The notes beneath the pieces were generated by a model. That model saw only the letters and a program-made list of their open reading frames with translations. It was not told the DNA's origin and made no database searches. Positions 36,561 to 47,626 of a stretch of DNA of 64,000 nt are shown here, piece by piece. Within the stretch, counting starts at the first letter, position 1. Each line of letters starts with the position of its first letter. The position numbers were made by a program, and so were the translations under genes. The DNA is from Apostichopus japonicus (Eukaryota; Echinodermata; Holothuroidea; Aspidochirotida; Stichopodidae). The DNA is taken from positions 27,917,012-27,981,011 of the forward strand of contig NC_092574.1 of NCBI RefSeq assembly GCF_037975245.1, written 5' to 3'.

Positions 36561-37013
36561 GATTTTCGACCATAACCCTAGGGGTAGTCATTTTCAAAAA
36601 TGAAACAATGAGGTAATATATTAATTCAACTGCATTTTATGGCTGTAATAAAAAGTCATGTGACCCAAACTGACCGGAAGTGTGGGTGGGTGTACAGTGA
36701 CAACAGTTCAACCCTTTGACCAAATATTGGACTTCCCGATGCCCAACTTTCCGAGATCGACCCCAAAAAATGGACACCCGGGACGTGAAAGTGCCCTCTT
36801 GGGACGTAGGCACCTATTACATAACATAATTTTTTGGTCACTTCCGGTCAACTTTTTTCAAAAATTTTTCGCTTCTGGTCACTCTACTCGTGCAGACGCA
36901 TGTTGTGAAAAAAAAAAAAAATTTTGGCACCCCCCCAAATATTTTTTTTTAACCCCCCCAGGGGGGTCCCGTGGGGGTGAGAATGACGAAAAAAAAAAGT
37001 TAAGTTCGGACCC

Positions 37014-37059
37014 ATCACGTCCCAAGTGGGCATTTTGACGTCCCAAGAGGGCATTGGTC
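37014..37059. repeat. Inverted 21-bp units at the spacer-telomere junction
   Basis: CACGTCCCAAGTGGGCATTT and then GACGTCCCAAGAGGGCATTG are two 21-bp units in the orientation opposite to the 21-mer arrays at 20634 and 39086. Positions 37027-37059 are the reverse complement of 39090-39122 at 31 of 33 positions, so the telomeric array between them is bracketed by an inverted repeat. An identical block lies at 49429-49474 before the terminal telomere. Two plus-orientation units occur near 36770-36812. Confidence 0.92.
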
Positions 37060-37063
37060 CTAA

Positions 37064-39085
37064 TTAGGGTTAGGGTTAGGGTTAGGGTTAGGGTTAGGGT
37101 TAGGGTTAGGGTTAGGGTTAGGGTTAGGGTTAGGGTTAGGGTTAGGGTTAGGGTTAGGGTTAGGGTTAGGGTTAGGGTTAGGGTTAGGGTTAGGGTTAGG
37201 GTTAGGGTTAGGGTTAGGGTTAGGGTTAGGGTTAGGGTTAGGGTTAGGGTTAGGGTTAGGGTTAGGGTTAGGGTTAGGGTTAGGGTTAGGGTTAGGGTTA
37301 GGGTTAGGGTTAGGGTTAGGGTTAGGGTTAGGGTTAGGGTTAGGGTTAGGGTTAGGGTTAGGGTTAGGGTTAGGGTTAGGGTTAGGGTTAGGGTTAGGGT
37401 TAGGGTTAGGGTTAGGGTTAGGGTTAGGGTTAGGGTTAGGGTTAGGGTTAGGGTTAGGGTTAGGGTTAGGGTTAGGGTTAGGGTTAGGGTTAGGGTTAGG
37501 GTTAGGGTTAGGGTTAGGGTTAGGGTTAGGGTTAGGGTTAGGGTTAGGGTTAGGGTTAGGGTTAGGGTTAGGGTTAGGGTTAGGGTTAGGGTTAGGGTTA
37601 GGGTTAGGGTTAGGGTTAGGGTTAGGGTTAGGGTTAGGGTTAGGGTTAGGGTTAGGGTTAGGGTTAGGGTTAGGGTTAGGGTTAGGGTTAGGGTTAGGGT
37701 TAGGGTTAGGGTTAGGGTTAGGGTTAGGGTTAGGGTTAGGGTTAGGGTTAGGGTTAGGGTTAGGGTTAGGGTTAGGGTTAGGGTTAGGGTTAGGGTTAGG
37801 GTTAGGGTTAGGGTTAGGGTTAGGGTTAGGGTTAGGGTTAGGGTTAGGGTTAGGGTTAGGGTTAGGGTTAGGGTTAGGGTTAGGGTTAGGGTTAGGGTTA
37901 GGGTTAGGGTTAGGGTTAGGGTTAGGGTTAGGGTTAGGGTTAGGGTTAGGGTTAGGGTTAGGGTTAGGGTTAGGGTTAGGGTTAGGGTTAGGGTTAGGGT
38001 TAGGGTTAGGGTTAGGGTTAGGGTTAGGGTTAGGGTTAGGGTTAGGGTTAGGGTTAGGGTTAGGGTTAGGGTTAGGGTTAGGGTTAGGGTTAGGGTTAGG
38101 GTTAGGGTTAGGGTTAGGGTTAGGGTTAGGGTTAGGGTTAGGGTTAGGGTTAGGGTTAGGGTTAGGGTTAGGGTTAGGGTTAGGGTTAGGGTTAGGGTTA
38201 GGGTTAGGGTTAGGGTTAGGGTTAGGGTTAGGGTTAGGGTTAGGGTTAGGGTTAGGGTTAGGGTTAGGGTTAGGGTTAGGGTTAGGGTTAGGGTTAGGGT
38301 TAGGGTTAGGGTTAGGGTTAGGGTTAGGGTTAGGGTTAGGGTTAGGGTTAGGGTTAGGGTTAGGGTTAGGGTTAGGGTTAGGGTTAGGGTTAGGGTTAGG
38401 GTTAGGGTTAGGGTTAGGGTTAGGGTTAGGGTTAGGGTTAGGGTTAGGGTTAGGGTTAGGGTTAGGGTTAGGGTTAGGGTTAGGGTTAGGGTTAGGGTTA
38501 GGGTTAGGGTTAGGGTTAGGGTTAGGGTTAGGGTTAGGGTTAGGGTTAGGGTTAGGGTTAGGGTTAGGGTTAGGGTTAGGGTTAGGGTTAGGGTTAGGGT
38601 TAGGGTTAGGGTTAGGGTTAGGGTTAGGGTTAGGGTTAGGGTTAGGGTTAGGGTTAGGGTTAGGGTTAGGGTTAGGGTTAGGGTTAGGGTTAGGGTTAGG
38701 GTTAGGGTTAGGGTTAGGGTTAGGGTTAGGGTTAGGGTTAGGGTTAGGGTTAGGGTTAGGGTTAGGGTTAGGGTTAGGGTTAGGGTTAGGGTTAGGGTTA
38801 GGGTTAGGGTTAGGGTTAGGGTTAGGGTTAGGGTTAGGGTTAGGGTTAGGGTTAGGGTTAGGGTTAGGGTTAGGGTTAGGGTTAGGGTTAGGGTTAGGGT
38901 TAGGGTTAGGGTTAGGGTTAGGGTTAGGGTTAGGGTTAGGGTTAGGGTTAGGGTTAGGGTTAGGGTTAGGGTTAGGGTTAGGGTTAGGGTTAGGGTTAGG
39001 GTTAGGGTTAGGGTTAGGGTTAGGGTTAGGGTTAGGGTTAGGGTTAGGGTTAGGGTTAGGGTTAGGGTTAGGGTTAGGGTTAGGG
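37064..39085 (+). repeat. Interstitial telomeric array 2: 337 TTAGGG units
   Basis: The length is 2022 bp, exactly 337 x 6, with no variant unit seen. Orientation matches the terminal telomere. The left junction is spacer GGTCCTAA and the right junction is TTCAGACCAATG. Unlike array 1 it has no degenerate proximal zone, which suggests recent origin. The open frames across it (Val-Arg repeats on plus, Asn-Pro repeats on minus) simply reflect a 6-bp period with no stop. Confidence 0.98.
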
Positions 39086-39367
39086 TTCAGACCAATGCCC
39101 ACTTGGGACGTCAGAATGCCCAGTCGGGACGTCAAAATGCCCACTCGGGACGTGAAAATGCCCAGTCGGGACGTGAAAATGCCCAGTCGGGACGTGAAAA
39201 AATTTCTAAGTACAAAATGCCCTATCGGGACGTGAAAATGCCCTATCGGGACGTGAGAATGCCCTATCGGGACGTGAGAATGCCCTGTCGGGACGTGAAA
39301 GTGCCCAATCGGGACGTGAAAGTGCCCAATCGGGACGTGAAGAAAATGGACAGTCGGGACGTGACAA
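39086..39367. repeat. 21-bp tandem array (module 2)
   Basis: Matches 20634-20915 almost base for base, including the AAAATTTCTAAGTACAA interruption. The first unit differs: ACTTGGGACG replaces AGTCGGGACG, so it resembles the inverted units at 37027-37059 more closely than its own downstream neighbours. Confidence 0.93.
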
Positions 39368-40494
39368 AATATTATAAAAAAAATACTTCCCCGGGGGTGG
39401 GGGTGTCGTAATTCATACTTTTAGATACCCCTGCACCCCTTCGACAAATTGGCGTCATTTTGGTAAAAATTTGAGGGGGGTGAATTTTTGGGGTGGGGGA
39501 CCCCACCCCCAGTGCAAAACTTGGGGGGGCATCTTCAAACTTTTTTTACCCTTCCGTTACATCCTATTGATGACGTCATAAAAATTTCAGCTCATTTGCA
39601 TATTCGGTTAATTAATTAAAATTCATTAACCGATCTGCCTAACACTAAATTACTCTATATACGGGAAAATACCTACTTTTATACTTTGGAGCGTTACCAT
39701 GGTTACTGGGTCAGTCCGATTTCCCCCATCTTTTCAGGGTACCACCGTTAGGGTGTCACCTGTCCGAAATAGGATGAAACTTGTAGGTGCGTCTCTTTCC
39801 CGGGGTGGTAGGGGGGTAATTTTGAAAAAAAGTCTAAAACGGTCATAATAATTAGTATTACTACGTACGGGAAAATCCCGACCCTTCTACTTTGGAGCGT
39901 TACCATGGTTACTGTGGTGGTCCGATTACGGCCATCCTTTCGGGGTACCACCGCTAGGGTGTCCCCTTTCCAAAATAGGATTAAACTTGTAGGTGCTTCT
40001 CATTCCTGGGTGATAGGGGGTTATTTTGAAACAAAATCTGAAAAGGCATAATAATTTGCTATATACGTTTTTGAAAATCCCGACCCTTCTACTTTGGAGC
40101 GTTACCATGGTTACTGGGGTGGTCCGACTACGGCCATCTTTTCGGGGTACCACCGCTAGGGTGTCCCCTTGCCGAAATAGGATGAAACTTGTAGGTGCGC
40201 GTCTCTTCTCCGGGGTGGTGGGGGGTCATTTTGGAAAAAAATCCGAAGAGGTCATAATAATTAGTGTTACTTAGTGTTACTATGTACGGGAAATCCCGTC
40301 CCTTCTACTCTTGAGCGTTACCATGGTTACTGGGGTGGTCCGATTACGGCCCTCTTTTGAGGGTACCACCGCTAGGGTGTCCCCTTTCCAAAATATGATG
40401 AAACTTGTAGGTGCGTCTCTTTTCCGGGGTGGTAGGGGGTCATTTTGAGAAAAAGTACCAACATTCAGCAAAAAGAGTCTCGGTATTGTGCGCC
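39368..40494. repeat. Linker plus four ~205-bp subrepeats (module 2)
   Basis: The linker (39368-39634) repeats module 1, including the G/C hairpin, TGACGTCA and ATTTGCAT. Four subrepeats follow (GAGCGTTACCATGG near 39690, 39895, 40098 and 40311), one fewer than in module 1. Confidence 0.9.
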
Positions 40495-43400
40495 ATGGAA
40501 CGCCCGGAAGGCATTAAATTCCCCCACCACTCCCCACGTCTCCAAACCGCCAAAATAATCTCAGATTCATCATCAGCACCCCAAGAAGCACCAGAACAGG
40601 TGTATTTCGTTCGTTTATGGAGACACCCACTTGGGGTGGTGCCCCCCTCCCAATGGTTTTTGGCCCCCCATGCCCCCACACAACACCCAATTCCAAAATT
40701 AACTTCAGATTCGTGATCAGCGTGTCGAGAACAATCAGAAAAGATACACACTGCCCGTCTTTGCGACAAAAATTATTTTCACCCAAAAAAACCATAACCC
40801 TAACCCTAACCCTTACGGTTTTTACCGAAATTGCCCCAAAATGGATTTGATCAAAATGACGTCACAGGGGGTAATCGATGCCCAGGAGTCCAAATCTGCA
40901 ACTCCCAGGTCCATACCTGCTTCCGTTCGGGAGATATAGGGTCCCAGAGGACCCGATAGAAATACGTGTTCTTCATACGTGCAAAAGTTGGAAAACCCCC
41001 TCTTGTCAACCCCCCCTCCTGTCCTCTCTGAAGTACCCATCGAAATGAAATTTTGACGTGTAGTAGAAGACACCCTCGTCATTGTCATACATCAATTTCG
41101 TGTAATTATATGACCGGAAAAGGCTCTTTGTATATATGATTTCTATCTGCGCCAAAAATAGGTGTTTTTGTCTTGAAAAGTTAAAAAAAATACCTATTTT
41201 CGGTACCCCTTCCTTTCCACCGAGGGTATGTGACGGGGCTGAATTTTGGTTATGTGGGAGAAGAGAGTCGTAGCTACGTGTAGACAACTCATACGGTAGC
41301 ATTAATTTTCGGGAAGGGGGTATAGTCTATACGTTTTTGAGGTCCCCCCCCAAAGTAGGTGTTTTTCACCGGTAGTAGTTATAAACGTTTTTTCGAAATC
41401 CCGACATTTATACTTTTGAGCGTTACCATGGTTATGGGAATCAGTCCGATTTCCCCCATATTTTCAGGTTATCACCGCTAGGGTTTCCCCTTTCCAAAAT
41501 AAAATAAACTTGTAGGTGCGTCCCTCCTCCGGGGTGGTGGGGGGGTCATTTTGGAAAAAATCCGAAAAAGTCAAAATAATCAGTGTTACTATGTACGGGA
41601 AAATCACGACCCTTCTACTTTCGAGCGTTACCATGGTTACTGGGGTGGTCCGATTTTGACCATCTTTTCGGGGTACCACCGCTAGGGTGTCCCCTTCCCA
41701 CATTTGAATAAAACTTGTGAGTGGGTGTCTTCTCCGGGTGATAGGGGGGTCAGTTTGGAAAAAATCCGAATAGGTCATAATAATTAGTGTTACTATGTAC
41801 GGGAAAATCCCGACTCTTCTACTCTGGAGCGTTACCATGGTTACTGGGGTGGTCCGATTACGGCCATCTTTTCGGGGTACCACCGCTAGGGTGTCCCCTT
41901 TCTAAAATAGGATGAAACCTGTAGGTGGGTCTCTTCTCCGGGGTGGTAGGGGGGTCAGTTTGAAAAAAATCCGAAAAAGTCATAATAATTAGTGTTACTA
42001 TGTACGGGAAAATCACGACCCTTCTACTTTGGAGCGTTACCATGGTTACTGGAGTGGTCCGATTACGGCCATCTTTTAAGGGTACCACCGCTAGGGTGTC
42101 CCCTTTCCAAAATTAGAATAAAACTTTTAGGTTTGTCACTTCTCCGGGGTGGTAGGGGGTCATTTTGAGGAAAAGTACAAACAGTCAGCAAAAAACTCTC
42201 GGTAGCGTGCGCCATGGGACGCCCGGAAGGTATTAAATTCCCCCACCACTCCCCACACCTACGAACCGCCAAAATAATCTCAGATTCATCATCAGCACCC
42301 CAAGAAGCACCAGAACAGGTGTATTTCGTTCTTTTTTGGAGACACCCACTTGGGGTCGTGCCCCCCTCCCAATGGTTTTTGGCCCCCCATGCCCCCACAC
42401 AACACCCACTTCCAAAATTAACTTCAGATTCGTGATCAGCGTGTCGAGAACAATCAGAAAAGATACACACTGCCCGTCTTTGCGACAAAAATTATTTTCA
42501 CCCAAAAAAACCATAAGGGGTACCCCTTACGGTTTTTACCGAAATTGCCCCAAAATGGATTTGGTCAAAATGACGTCACAGGGGGTAATCGATGCCCAGG
42601 AGTCCAAATCTGCAACTCCCAGGTCCATACCTGCTTCCGTTCGGGAGATATAGGGTCCCAGAGGACCCGATAGAAATACGTGTTCTTCATACGTGCAAAA
42701 GTTGGAAAACCCCCTCTTGTCAACCCCCCCTCCTGTCCTCTCTGAAGTACCCATCGAAATGAAATTTTGACGTGTAGTAGAAGACACCCTCGTCATTGTC
42801 ATACATCAATTTCGTGTAATTATATGACCGGAAAAGGCTCTTTGTATATATGATTTCTATCTGCGCCAAAAATAGGTGTTTTTGTCTTGAAAAGTTAAAA
42901 AAGTACCTCTTTTCGGTACCCCTTCCTTTCCACCGAGGGTATGTGACGGAGCTGAATTTTGGCTATGTGGGAGACAAGAGTCGTAGCTACGTGTAGACAA
43001 CTCATACGGTAGCATTAATTTTCGGGAAGGGGGTATAGTCTATACGTTTTTGAGGTTCTCCCCCAAAGTAGGTGTTTTTCACCGGTAGTAGTTATAAACG
43101 TTTTTTCGAAATCCCGACATTTATACTTTTGAGCGTTACCATGGTTATGGGAATCAGTCCGATTTCCCCCATATTTTCAGGTTGTCACCGCTAGTGTGTC
43201 CCCTTCCCACATTTGAATAAAACTTGTAGGTGGGTCTCTTCTCCGGGGTGGTAGGGGGGTCATTTTGGAAAAAAACCGAAAAGGCCATAATAATTAGTGT
43301 TACTATGTACGGGAAAATCCCGACTCTTCTACTCTGGAGCGTTACCATGGTTACTGGGGTGGTCCGATTACGGCCATCTTTTCGGGGTACCACCGCTAGG

Positions 43401-46400
43401 GTGTCCCCTTTCTAAAATAGGATGAAACCTGTAGGTGGGTCTCTTCTCCGGGGTGGTAGGGGGGTCAGTTTGAAAAAAATCCGAAAAAGTCATAATAATT
43501 AGTGTTACTATGTACGGGAAAATCACGACCCTTCTACTTTGGAGCGTTACCATGGTTACTGGAGTGGTCCGATTACGGCCATCTTTTAAGGGTACCACCG
43601 CTAGGGTGTCCCCTTTCCAAAATTAGAATAAAACTTTTAGGTTTGTCACTTCTCCGGGGTGGTAGGGGGTCATTTTGAGGAAAAGTACAAACAGTCAGCA
43701 AAAAACTCTCGGTAGCGTGCGCCATGGGACGCCCGGAAGGTATTAAATTCCCCCACCACTCCCCACGCCTACGAACCGCCAAAATAATCTCAGATTCATC
43801 ATCAGCACCCCAAGAAGCACCAGAACAGGTGTATTTCGTTCTTTTTTGGAGACACCCACTTGGGGTCGTGCCCCCCTCCCAATGGTTTTTGGCCCCCCAT
43901 GCCCCCACACAACACCCACTTCCAAAATTAACTTCAGATTCGTGATCAGCGTGTCGAGAACAATCAGAAAAGATACACACTGCCCGTCTTTGCGACAAAA
44001 ATTATTTTCACCCAAAAAAACCATAAGGGGTACCCCTTACGGTTTTTACCGAAATTGCCCCAAAATGGATTTGGTCAAAATGACGTCACAGGGGGTAATC
44101 GATGCCCAGGAGTCCAAATCTGCAACTCCCAGGTCCATACCTGCTTCCGTTCGGGAGATATAGGGTCCCAGAGGACCCGATAGAAATACGTGTTCTTCAT
44201 ACGTGCAAAAGTTGGAAAACCCCCTCTTGTCAACCCCCCCTCCTGTCCTCTCTGAAGTACCCATCGAAATGAAATTTTGACGTGTAGTAGAAGACACCCT
44301 CGTCATTGTCATACATCAATTTCGTGTAATTATATGACCGGAAAAGGCTCTTTGTATATATGATTTCTATCTGCGCCAAAAATAGGTGTTTTTGTCTTGA
44401 AAAGTTAAAAAAGTACCTCTTTTCGGTACCCCTTCCTTTCCACCGAGGGTATGTGACGGAGCTGAATTTTGGCTATGTGGGAGACAAGAGTCGTAGCTAC
44501 GTGTAGACAACTCATACGGTAGCATTAATTTTCGGGAAGGGGGTATAGTCTATACGTTTTTGAGGTTCTCCCCCAAAGTAGGTGTTTTTCACCGGTAGTA
44601 GTTATAAACGTTTTTTCGAAATCCCGACATTTATACTTTTGAGCGTTACCATGGTTATGGGAATCAGTCCGATTTCCCCCATATTTTCAGGTTGTCACCG
44701 CTAGTGTGTCCCCTTCCCACATTTGAATAAAACTTGTAGGTGGGTCTCTTCTCCGGGGTGGTAGGGGGGTCATTTTGGAAAAAAACCGAAAAGGCCATAA
44801 TAATTAGTGTTACTATGTACGGGAAAATCCCGACTCTTCTACTCTGGAGCGTTACCATGGTTACTGGGGTGGTCCGATTACGGCCATCTTTTCGGGGTAC
44901 CACCGCTAGGGTGTCCCCTTTCTAAAATAGGATGAAACCTGTAGGTGGGTCTCTTCTCCGGGGTGGTAGGGGGGTCAGTTTGAAAAAAATCCGAAAAAGT
45001 CATAATAATTAGTGTTACTATGTACGGGAAAATCACGACCCTTCTACTTTGGAGCGTTACCATGGTTACTGGAGTGGTCCGATTACGGCCATCTTTTAAG
45101 GGTACCACCGCTAGGGTGTCCCCTTTCCAAAATTAGAATAAAACTTTTAGGTTTGTCACTTCTCCGGGGTGGTAGGGGGTCATTTTGAGGAAAAGTACAA
45201 ACAGTCAGCAAAAAACTCTCGGTAGCGTGCGCCATGGGACGCCCGGAAGGTATTAAATTCCCCCACCACTCCCCACGCCTACGAACCGCCAAAATAATCT
45301 CAGATTCATCATCAGCACCCCAAGAAGCACCAGAACAGGTGTATTTCGTTCTTTTTTGGAGACACCCACTTGGGGTCGTGCCCCCCTCCCAATGGTTTTT
45401 GGCCCCCCATGCCCCCACACAACACCCACTTCCAAAATTAACTTCAGATTCGTGATCAGCGTGTCGAGAACAATCAGAAAAGATACACACTGCCCGTCTT
45501 TGCGACAAAAATTATTTTCACCCAAAAAAACCATAAGGGGTACCCCTTACGGTTTTTACCGAAATTGCCCCAAAATGGATTTGGTCAAAATGACGTCACA
45601 GGGGGTAATCGATGCCCAGGAGTCCAAATCTGCAACTCCCAGGTCCATACCTGCTTCCGTTCGGGAGATATAGGGTCCCAGAGGACCCGATAGAAATACG
45701 TGTTCTTCATACGTGCAAAAGTTGGAAAACCCCCTCTTGTCAACCCCCCCTCCTGTCCTCTCTGAAGTACCCATCGAAATGAAATTTTGACGTGTAGTAG
45801 AAGACACCCTCGTCATTGTCATACATCAATTTCGTGTAATTATATGACCGGAAAAGGCTCTTTGTATATATGATTTCTATCTGCGCCAAAAATAGGTGTT
45901 TTTGTCTTGAAAAGTTAAAAAAGTACCTCTTTTCGGTACCCCTTCCTTTCCACCGAGGGTATGTGACGGAGCTGAATTTTGGCTATGTGGGAGACAAGAG
46001 TCGTAGCTACGTGTAGACAACTCATACGGTAGCATTAATTTTCGGGAAGGGGGTATAGTCTATACGTTTTTGAGGTTCTCCCCCAAAGTAGGTGTTTTTC
46101 ACCGGTAGTAGTTATAAACGTTTTTTCGAAATCCCGACATTTATACTTTTGAGCGTTACCATGGTTATGGGAATCAGTCCGATTTCCCCCATATTTTCAG
46201 GTTGTCACCGCTAGTGTGTCCCCTTCCCACATTTGAATAAAACTTGTAGGTGGGTCTCTTCTCCGGGGTGGTAGGGGGGTCATTTTGGAAAAAAACCGAA
46301 AAGGCCATAATAATTAGTGTTACTATGTACGGGAAAATCCCGACTCTTCTACTCTGGAGCGTTACCATGGTTACTGGGGTGGTCCGATTACGGCCATCTT

Positions 46401-47626
46401 TTCGGGGTACCACCGCTAGGGTGTCCCCTTTCTAAAATAGGATGAAACCTGTAGGTGGGTCTCTTCTCCGGGGTGGTAGGGGGGTCAGTTTGAAAAAAAT
46501 CCGAAAAATTCATAATAATTAGTGTTACTATGTACGGGAAAATCACGACCCTTCTACTTTGGAGCGTTACCATGGTTACTGGAGTGGTCCGATTACGGCC
46601 ATCTTTTAAGGGTACCACCGCTAGGGTGTCCCCTTTCCAAAATTAGAATAAAACTTTTAGGTTTGTCACTTCTCCGGGGTGGTAGGGGGTCATTTTGAGG
46701 AAAAGTACAAACAGTCAGCAAAAAACTCTCGGTAGCGTGCGCCATGGGACGCCCGGAAGGTATTAAATTCCCCCACCACTCCCCACGCCTACGAACCGCC
46801 AAAATAATCTCAGATTCATCATCAGCACCCCAAGAAGCACCAGAACAGGTGTATTTCGTTCTTTTTTGGAGACACCCACTTGGGGTGGTGCCCCCCTCCC
46901 AATGGTTTTTGGCCCCCCATGCCCCCACACAACACCCAATTCCAAAATTAACTTCAGATTCGTGATCAGCGTGTCGAGAACAATCAGAAAAGATACACAC
47001 TGCCCGTCTTTGCGACAAAAATTATTTTCACCCAAAAAAACCATAAGGGGTACCCCTTACGGTTTTTACCGAAATTGCCCCAAAATGGATTTGGTCAAAA
47101 TGACGTCACAGGGGGTAATCGATGCCCAGGAGTCCAAATCTGCAACTCCCAGGTCCATACCTGCTTCCGTTCGGGAGATATAGGGTCCCAGAGGACCCGA
47201 TAGAAATACGTGTTCTTCATACGTGCAAAAGTCAGAAAACCCCCTCTTTTCAACCCCCCCTCCTGTCCTCATTGAAGTACCCATGGAAATGAAATTTTGA
47301 CGTGTAGTAGAAGACACCCTCGTCTTTGTCATACGTCACTTTCGTCTGATTATCTGACCGGAAAAGCTCTTTGTCTATATGATTTCTACTTGCGCCAAAA
47401 ATAGGTGTTTTTGTCTTGAAAAGTTAAAAAAAGTACCTCTTTTCGGTACCCCTTCCTTTCCACCGAGGGTATGTGACGGGGCTGAATTTTGGCTATGTGG
47501 GAGACAAGAGTCGTAGCTACGTGTAGACAACTCATACGGTAGCATTAATTTTCGGGAAGGGGGTATAGTCTATACGTTTTTGAGGTCCCCCCAAAAATAG
47601 GTGTTTTTCACCGGTAGCAGCTATGA
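40495..47626. repeat. 1510-bp subtelomeric tandem array 2 (4 full units + 0.88 kb)
   Basis: Unit starts are 40495, 42214, 43724, 45234 and 46744. The first spacing is 1719 because that unit has one additional ~205-bp subrepeat plus a small CCCTAA insertion; the others are exactly 1510. The array ends at the same internal base as array 1, passing into the spacer after the same 882 bp of the last unit. Units 42214-45234 are nearly identical. Confidence 0.97.
40795..40815 (-). repeat. Three CCCTAA units replacing a palindrome centre
   Basis: At the place of the 16-bp palindrome, this unit reads TAACCCTAACCCTAACCC and then TTA: three telomere units in reverse orientation, with the outer parts of the palindrome arms kept. 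It is the only such event among all units of both arrays. Confidence 0.9.

Larger units (their letters stand above)
35211..37063. other. Subtelomeric spacer (module 1), array to telomere repeat
   Basis: A 1.85-kb non-repetitive segment between the 1510-bp array and the TTAGGG array. It is colinear with 47627-49478 at a constant offset of 12415 bp, and by eye about 20 base substitutions separate the two. It contains CRE, ETS and YY1-like sites, a cluster of AGGTCA half-sites, a telomere-like hairpin and inverted 21-bp units at its distal end. Short open frames occur but have no family motifs. Confidence 0.85.

Noticed and set aside
37060-39411. 785-codon plus-strand and 694-codon minus-strand frames (Val-Arg and Asn-Pro repeats)
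   Set aside because: Same cause: internal telomere array plus the 21-bp array, whose periods are multiples of three.
22167-47332. Recurrent 60-141-codon frames in every 1510-bp unit on both strands
   Set aside because: They overlap one another on both strands, carry no family motifs and recur only because the satellite recurs.
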